Source of the DNA: Serpula lacrymans var. lacrymans S7.9
Lineage: Eukaryota; Basidiomycota; Agaricomycetes; Boletales; Serpulaceae
Length of the DNA: 64,000 bases
Assembly: GCF_000218685.1 (NCBI RefSeq)
Contig: NW_006763291.1
Span: 1,458,286-1,522,285 of the forward strand
Direction: 5' to 3'
Part shown: positions 57,639-64,000 of the stretch, piece by piece
How positions within the stretch are numbered: the first letter of the stretch is position 1
How the letters are laid out: the number at the start of each line of letters is the position of its first letter
Notes under the pieces: generated by a model
Seen by the model: only the letters and a program-made list of their open reading frames with translations
What the model was told of the DNA's origin: nothing
Database searches by the model: none
Made by a program: the position numbers and the translations under genes

Positions 57639-60600
57639 ATGCCTCTACCAGCCAACAAGAGGAATCTGCCATCGAAGGAGGCAACAGTCTTCAGAGAACT
57701 GCTGACGCTGTATGAAACAAGGCAGCTCAAGAAAGGTCAAAAAGCAGCGGATCAAATCCTCAAAAAGTTTCCAGAGCATGGCGGTTTGAATGTTTTGTTT
57801 GAAACCCTATTCTATGACCTCATGTCTCCCCGCAGAAACGATATGTATGAAGGGACTGATATTGACACACCTGGGTAAACGAGAAGAGGGACTCGAGCTG
57901 GTGAAGAAAGGCATTCGACTCGATCTCACTTCTCATATATGTTGGCATGTCTTTGGACTGATACAAAAAGGCGAGAAAAACTATGAGGAGGCTCTAAAGT
58001 CGTATACGCAGGCCCTACGGTTTGATAAAGTGCGTAGGTCACTTGGAAATTCATCGATCATTGGTTTACATGGAAACCTTTGGCATTGGGCTAGGAAAAT
58101 CTCAACATATTACGAGACACAGCTCATCTTCAAACACAACTGCGAATCTATGACGGCTTAGTCGATACTCGACACACCCTTCTCAAAATCCGTCCACAGT
58201 TACGACAAAACTGGGTAGCACTAGCAGTCGCTCACCATCTGAATGGGGATCTTCCTATAGCCAAGAAAATTCTTGAGAATTATGAGACTATGCTGAAGGT
58301 CACTGTCAAGCTTATTTCGTGATTTAGAATTTTATCACTGAACGTCCTGCAGAACATACCAGATTATGACGTCGAACATTCCGAAATGTTGCTATATCAT
58401 ATTCGCGTGCTAGAAGATTTAGGCGATTTCTCCCAAGCACTTTCGCTCCTAGATGTCAGTGCTAAATCGAGGGCAATTGTTGATCGCACTTCTATCATGG
58501 AATACCGAGGTCAGTCTATCCCAGCTCGCATCTCCTTGAGAACCATGTGATACAGTACTTACTGTAAATATCTGCAGCACGCATCCTCTCAAAATCCAAT
58601 TCCAACGAAGAAGCAGAAAATGCGTGGCGAGCCCTTATTGAACAGAATCCAGATTGCTACGAGTATTATAGAGGTTTCTTATCTAATCAAGGCATAGAAT
58701 TGGGTATGTTCGATACATCTTCATTAATGCGCAGAAAAAGTCATATTCTGCACATCTACAGATACTATCACAGACGAGAATCGTAGACAAGCTTTGGACA
58801 TTCTCATTACTTTCTCAGACCAGATTCCTCGAGCAACTGCGCCTCGGAGATTGGCTCTGAACATTGCTACTGGTACGACTAATTCTCTTATGGAAGTTAA
58901 ACTGTGAATTCACTGGACTTTGTAGGAGACGAGTTCAAAGATATCGTGGAACCTTATCTACTAAATGCCCTATCTAAGGGTATCCCATCTCTTTTCGTGG
59001 ATGTTAAGTCGCTGTATCGAGACTCTGAGAAGCAGCACGTCATAGAAAGTGTTGTTGAGGGACTGCGCGAGCGGCTCGCTGCTGAGCCTTTATCGTCCAC
59101 GTCCGAACCACCAACTACATATATTTGGGCGCTCTACTTCTTGGCGCAACACCACTCATTTCTTTCAAGGTATCCCGTTGCTATCTCAATGCTCGACACT
59201 GCCATTGCCCACACACCGAGTCTTCCTGAATTATACTTGTGTAAGGCTCGCGCCCTCAAACGCACTGGTGACTACATCGGTGCATCGGTTTATCTCAATG
59301 ATGCCCGGCTCCTTGATGGCCAAGATCGGTTCTTGAACACGAAATGCGCAAAGTACAGGCTACGAGCTGGTTTAGTGGAAGAAGCTAACGAGATTTTGGG
59401 TCTCTTCACCAAGGTGAGCACTCTGAAAATAACCTATAGGTGTCTTCATTTAGTCGGTGATTAATACTCTTCACCAGAAAGATGCATCAAGTCCAGGTGC
59501 AGACCTAGAGGATATGCAGTCTCTCCTTTATTTAACTGAGGAGGGTGATTCTCACTATCGCAGCGGAAGATTGAACTTGGCATTGAAAAAATACTACGCT
59601 GTGAACAAGGTTCGTAGAATTTAGTCATCGGTAGGTGTATCGAAGACTCACGCAGATTTAGGTATTTGATGAGATGGAAGATGATCAATTTGACTTCCAT
59701 GGATATTCAATGAGAAAATTCACCCTCAACGTCTACCTTGAGTAAGAATTAATATTTATTTGTATACTAATGGCTTATAACACGTGACAGTCTCATCAAA
59801 TGGGAGGATCAGCTTCGATTACATCCTACTTATATTCATGCTGTCGTATCGGCTTCTCGAGTTAGTCTTCAGTGCTGCTACTCTCTGGCGTCAGAACTGA
59901 TGGATTGTGTTCATCATATAGATATGGGTGGCAGTCTATGATGATCCCACACTTGCTTCGAACAGTACATCAACAGGTAGCTTCTGCTATTAACCTTGTC
60001 ATATCAGCATAAGTTGATCGCTCCACATTTAACAGGCTCTCTGTCAGAGTCAGAGAAAAAGGCCAAGAGGAAAGCCAAAAAAGCTCAGAAAACGCAAGAA
60101 GACTCCAAAAAGGGTTAGCCTGATGTGGTATCCCTTCCTGCTTATATGTTTATTCCTCTTTAGCAAACGCAACCGCGTCAAACGAGGATAAGGGCTTGGA
60201 ACCTCCACCTGCCAAAGACGAGGATTCAGAAGGTATTAAGCTTATCTCAGCAACTGACCCTCTGGAAAGAGCCGCAAAACTGCTCGCTCCTTTAACGATT
60301 CTTTCCACCCGCAATGTTGATGTTGCATTAGCTATTTTCGATGTTGCACTACGGCGAAGTGAGCAAGCATCCTTGGTCTATACGCGAGTTCCTCTGAATA
60401 TTCGCAGAAAAATTCCTTCAGGCCATCAAATCACTAAAACTTGCTCACTCGATTGATGCCGAACATCCAGAGCTACATATCCGTGCAATAGAATTCCGCA
60501 GGCTAGGTTCGGTTCATGCAACTACCATAATTTGTTGTCTGAATTTGGGCTATCTTTTCATAATTTAGTGATTTCGCTTCAACCACCGATATCCGCACCC

Positions 60601-61071
60601 GTAGGACCTGTGTTGACGGATTTCCTGTCATCAATCATCCCAGAAGAAGTCACCCTTGAAACATACAACTCACAATATCTTCAACGGCACTCGAACTCGG
60701 CACAGGCTATCCTCGCCTGTGCCAAGGTCTCTTACAAGCTGATCTCACCTCAGCCGGAAATAGAATCTTTGTTATTCACTGCCTTGAATGCGGAAGTGAA
60801 CCTCGACATCAAGGTAAGAACGAGTCCAACTGGCTTGATGCACAGGAATGCTGAATACGAATGTGGCTGCTTATAGAGTTTACTGGCTATCATGTCTTTC
60901 TTGGAAGAGATAAAGTCGTCTCGCGCTGAAGAATTCCGCTCTGCATGTGCTGCCAAATATGAGCGATCCACTGTGTTCAGGAGCCCAGAGGAACTTGCTA
61001 CACTGCGAAGGGAGTGCATCGCAGCCGATGCTGCGGATGGAGATAAGGATAAGCTAGAAGTCATTGGTTAA
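57639..61071 (+). CDS. NAT1: NatA auxiliary subunit NAT1/NAA15 (TPR ribosome-binding subunit)
   Basis: This is the large subunit of the NatA complex, which anchors the catalytic Ard1/Naa10 to the ribosome for co-translational N-terminal acetylation. The N-terminus MPLPANKRNLPSKEATVFRE and LLTLYETRQLKKGQKAADQI is the conserved start. TPR-like repeats follow: MKGLILTHLGKREEGLELVK, HICWHVFGLIQKGEKNYEEA, and LRQNWVALAVAHHLNGDLPI. LYFLAQHHSFLSRYPVAISM and YLCKARALKRTGDYIGASVY belong to the same fold. SLLYLTEEGDSHYRSGRLNL and FDEMEDDQFDFHGYSMRKFT are hallmark NAA15 blocks. A Lys-rich stretch (SEKKAKRKAKKAQKTQEDSK) marks the basic region at ~60055. The last exon ends DGDKDKLEVIG at 61071. About 16 short introns interrupt the gene, and the ~830-residue length fits. 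Confidence 0.92.
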
Positions 61072-61812
61072 ACAGCGTTTCGCCATAGCTTGTAATGCTG
61101 TTGCTAATATTCAATTTTTTCTTTGAGCTCGGTTTATGGTGCCCATCAGCATCAGATTTATTGACGCCGATGCTTACCCATCCTGAGGAAGTAAGGTATT
61201 CTTAGGGTTAGACCGCATCAGCAAGCTGCGACAGTTGCTGCTGAATTGGCTAGTGGAGACAACATCAGTGACCACTGCCTTCGGACTTGTCCCAAGTGAC
61301 TTTTATTTGTGCGGTACAATAGGATAATATGATCGTTTTGAGTGTTCGAAGGGGAGGCTATGGTTTTTTTGGGTCATTTTTGTTCAGCTACCTATGAAGG
61401 GCAATGTTGTAGACAATACAGCATTCCGTTCTTTTTTTTTGGGATATGCAAAAAAGGCTGTTTATGCCTCATGCATGCGTTGCATATTAGATTTGATGCC
61501 GGGCAGACTGCTGTAAGGGGTGGGATCATGGTCAGCTTTGCTCACGCCTTAAGTTACTATACAGAGTCTCACTCCGGTCTTCATTTCTCAGCAACACCCC
61601 GCCATTCGTGTATCACCATTTTCCACCTTTATTCCATTCTTGCTGCTCATTTTGCTTCTTGACAACCTTTGGGATCAACTATATTATCCGTAGCGTTCAT
61701 TCTATACACCACTATAGGATCAATACAAACCTCGAACGAAGCCGGGGGATATCCCCAAAGCCACTGGCCTTCACATATTAGAGGGGGCATCTAGGGAGTT
61801 TGGACGGTTGTC
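61072..61812. other. Intergenic region upstream of the last gene
   Basis: 741 bp between the NAT1 stop and the next start. A T9 run lies near 61430. A 106-codon frame at 61342-61662 has no recognisable features and is probably chance. The stretch 61680-61812 should contain the promoter. Confidence 0.4.
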
Positions 61813-63832
61813 ATGTCTTCGGCACGAACAGTTATGAACCTGGAGGACGTGATGAATGAAGAGCAAAGGGTGCGTTCCTTTCTTTCTTTCTTGTTCTTGC
61901 TCCTTTTTCACGTCTGTGTAGACAAGCGAATGTGAAACATTCAATCCACTGGGAGACGCATCCGATTCATCATCGCCTCCGCCCACCTCCATATCTAGTC
62001 ACACACAGACAACTAATACAAGCAACACAACACCACCCTCGACTCCTCCGAGAGGCCGTTCAGCCTCCCGTTATCCCTCATCTCTCGGGCGCGTTCCTCT
62101 ACATCGTCGAGGCACATCAAAGACATACGAACGATTGGAGGATCTACTGCGTGAAGCTGGATATAAAGAAACGCGCGTATTCACTCCAGAGGCTGAACGC
62201 CTAGAATCTGAGTGTGCCAACCGGGAACGCGGTGCAAGCGGCACCGTGAGAGGTGGTGTAGGTGCTGTTGTAGGATTCATAGCAGGTCTTGTGAGCAGGA
62301 ATACCAGTCTCGCACGGGAAGCAATATCGCCCCCTTCACAAGCTCGAGATGCACAAGATTGGTCACCTCCCCCATCACCGCTTTCACCGCTACATAACGG
62401 CAGGCATTTGAATATACACTCCCCTGCGGCCTTGTCCATGTATTCGTATAATACATCTACGGAAAGCCTCCAAAGATATTCCCGAGGTTCACGATCTAAT
62501 CTTACCCTTACCGTTCATCCGCCGGTTCCTTCAAGGCCTACCACTCCGTCACGCCTAGGCCCTCACTCTCAACATTCACCAAGAGGACTCCCTCACCACT
62601 CACAATCTCATTTACGTCAACACCTCCGTACCCACTCTTCGTCGTCTAACTACCTGCTACCTGATACTTCTTTGCGTCCATCCCGGGCAGGTGCTTATCT
62701 CAGACACATGGCTTCAGCGCCAAATATCAACCCTTCGTCGAAACGTCACCTATCCACGAACTATCGTAAAGGTCAAAAAGATACGGGGCGATTATCGCGT
62801 AAGACTGTCGTACTGAATGCAAGTGACATAGACGAAATCCAAGAGCGAGGAGATTCCCATAAAAGCCATCATCATAGCGAACACCAGGATCAGATGGAGC
62901 CACCGATGCCACGAAATTGGCTCGAAAATGTTGCCAGATCGATTTTGTTCGGTGGAGCGGGTGCCCACATCGGAGGTCCAGATACAAACGCCAGTCATGA
63001 CTTAACTATGCGGTCCCCTGCGAGAAATGCAGGTGCTGCGCTCTCGGACCATACTAACTTGCCAAAGCTTGTCGGTGAAGGCGCATCAGCGAAGGTGAAA
63101 GCACCGTTTCTGTGTGCACAGGTGGATCGGCGGGGTAGAACTAGTGAGGGGAAGGTCAGCTGCACCATGGTGATGTGTCGATCTGCTCCTGCATCAAGGG
63201 CCGGGTCCAGGTCGAGAAACGGAGACCATGGTTCTCCTGGGAGCAGGCGTGTGATAAAAGGGAGCACCAGAGGAAAACTCCCCAGCCGCAGTGTGAAGGT
63301 CAAAGGGAAGAAAAGGGAAGCCGATGGGGTGCCCTCATTGGCACGGACAAAGGCGGAAAATGATGAATGGAGTCCACGAACTAGGCATCTGAGCGGCTGG
63401 GGGATTGATACTGAACAAAGTAACGACAAACAAGCCGCTTCCTCGGATGAAAACGACGATGATGACGATGACGACGACGGGGAGCTAAATCTAGAACGCC
63501 TTCTCGTTCCTGCCAGGCGACAGCACTCGATTAGGAGCCTAAGGAAACACCTTCAGAAATCGAATGGTGCTACTGGGAGTCTTCTTGGGCTTACGCGCAA
63601 AAAGTCCATGCAGACTCGATGGACAGCAGGGGACACAACGGACGGAGGTGAAGATGAGGAATGGAGAAATCGATCGTGGGGGACTGGAAGGGGACGAAGA
63701 TGGATAGTAGGCGAAGACGACGATGAAGGAGACGGCTATGGATACGGTGTAGACGGGTTTTCGTCATCTGATACTGGGACGGGAGCCAGAGCAGGTATAA
63801 AAAGGCGAAGGGGCATACCTTGGGCTCAATAA
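61813..63832 (+). CDS. Uncharacterised basic, Ser/Arg-rich protein
   Basis: Not a family I recognise. Inferred exons are 61813-61869 (MSSARTVMNLEDVMNEEQR) and 61922-63832, joined in frame through a GTGCGT donor. The product is ~655 residues. One folded-looking island, YERLEDLLREAGYKETRVFT then PEAERLESE, precedes a Gly/Val-rich hydrophobic patch (GGVGAVVGFIAGLVSR, ~62265), too short and mild to be sure of a membrane segment. The rest is low complexity: His/Ser/Pro-rich, with a second island NWLENVARSILFGGAGAHIG (~62930). An Asp run (DDDDDDDD, ~63450-63480) is followed by LNLERLLVPARRQHSIRSLR. The C-terminus is Gly/Asp/Tyr-rich and ends RRRGIPWAQ. Conserved islands in a disordered context suggest a regulatory scaffold; no function is proposed. 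Confidence 0.65.
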
Positions 63833-64000
63833 ATGAAATTAATAAGATCTTCCGCGGTCTCTCAGGGCATGATTTTTATCGTCTTGGTTCGTTATGCCCT
63901 GGCACCTCCTACATATTACATGTATACCTTCAGGACCACTGTCAACACTACAATATGCTTCCCTGGTTCCACAACTACTCACATTGGTATCTCACATTGG
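63833..64000. other. 3' flank at the window edge
   Basis: 168 bp with no recognised gene or signal. Confidence 0.4.

Noticed and set aside
1..64000. Biosynthetic or defence gene cluster, CRISPR array, or viral insertion
   Set aside because: No polyketide/peptide synthase, no regularly spaced repeats and no viral genes were seen; the content is mostly unlinked housekeeping genes.

Overview
This is a nuclear chromosome window from a filamentous basidiomycete, most likely an Agaricomycete (mushroom-forming fungus). The genes are closely packed on both strands and broken by many short introns of about 50-65 bp with GTRNGT donors. The gene set is eukaryotic and fungal: Tao3/Mor2, SREBP with a DUF2014-type tail, Bur1/Cdk9, sphingolipid delta-4 desaturase, and a NACHT-ankyrin relic. 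No operons, rRNA genes, CRISPR arrays or prokaryotic signals were seen.

Layout. 1-5369 (+) is the 3' part of a giant Tao3/Mor2/Furry morphogenesis gene. 5575-8512 (-) is MLH1, which shares a promoter with a six-exon CBS-domain gene (8911-9702, +). 10138-11987 (-) is a seven-transmembrane receptor-like gene. A gene-poor stretch follows, then PTEN (13788-15906, -) and the proteasome subunit RPN1 (16206-19785, -). A B-type cyclin (21011-23076, +) and a large disordered protein (24615-26715, -) come next. 28034-30147 (+) is a decayed NACHT-ankyrin (NLR-like) gene. 30712-33760 (-) is a VEFS-box/zinc-finger protein resembling the PRC2 subunit Suz12. 34041-36063 (-) is a secreted or vacuolar serine carboxypeptidase. 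A 437-bp foldback element lies just upstream of it, followed by a small VOC-fold protein (36715-37146, -).

37393-40582 (-) is a Bur1/Cdk9 kinase, divergent from a D-amino-acid oxidase (40800-42398, +). An MTH1-type NUDIX hydrolase (42515-43359, -) converges on the oxidase. SREBP (43850-47114, -) is divergent from the sphingolipid delta-4 desaturase (47351-48798, +). After another gene-poor stretch come an intronless GNAT protein (50226-51833, +), PDS5 (52421-57468, -), divergent from the NatA subunit NAT1 (57639-61071, +), and an unknown basic/Ser-rich protein (61813-63832, +).

Most genes are housekeeping genes (repair, cohesion, cell cycle, proteasome, N-terminal acetylation) without an evident shared pathway. 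The most unusual parts are the broken NLR-like gene, the foldback element next to the carboxypeptidase promoter, the repeat-bearing Suz12-like protein, the Bur1 kinase with an RS/RD-rich extension, and a CACGTG motif that recurs in several promoters. All splice junctions were inferred by eye from GT/AG sites and reading-frame continuity, without transcript evidence.
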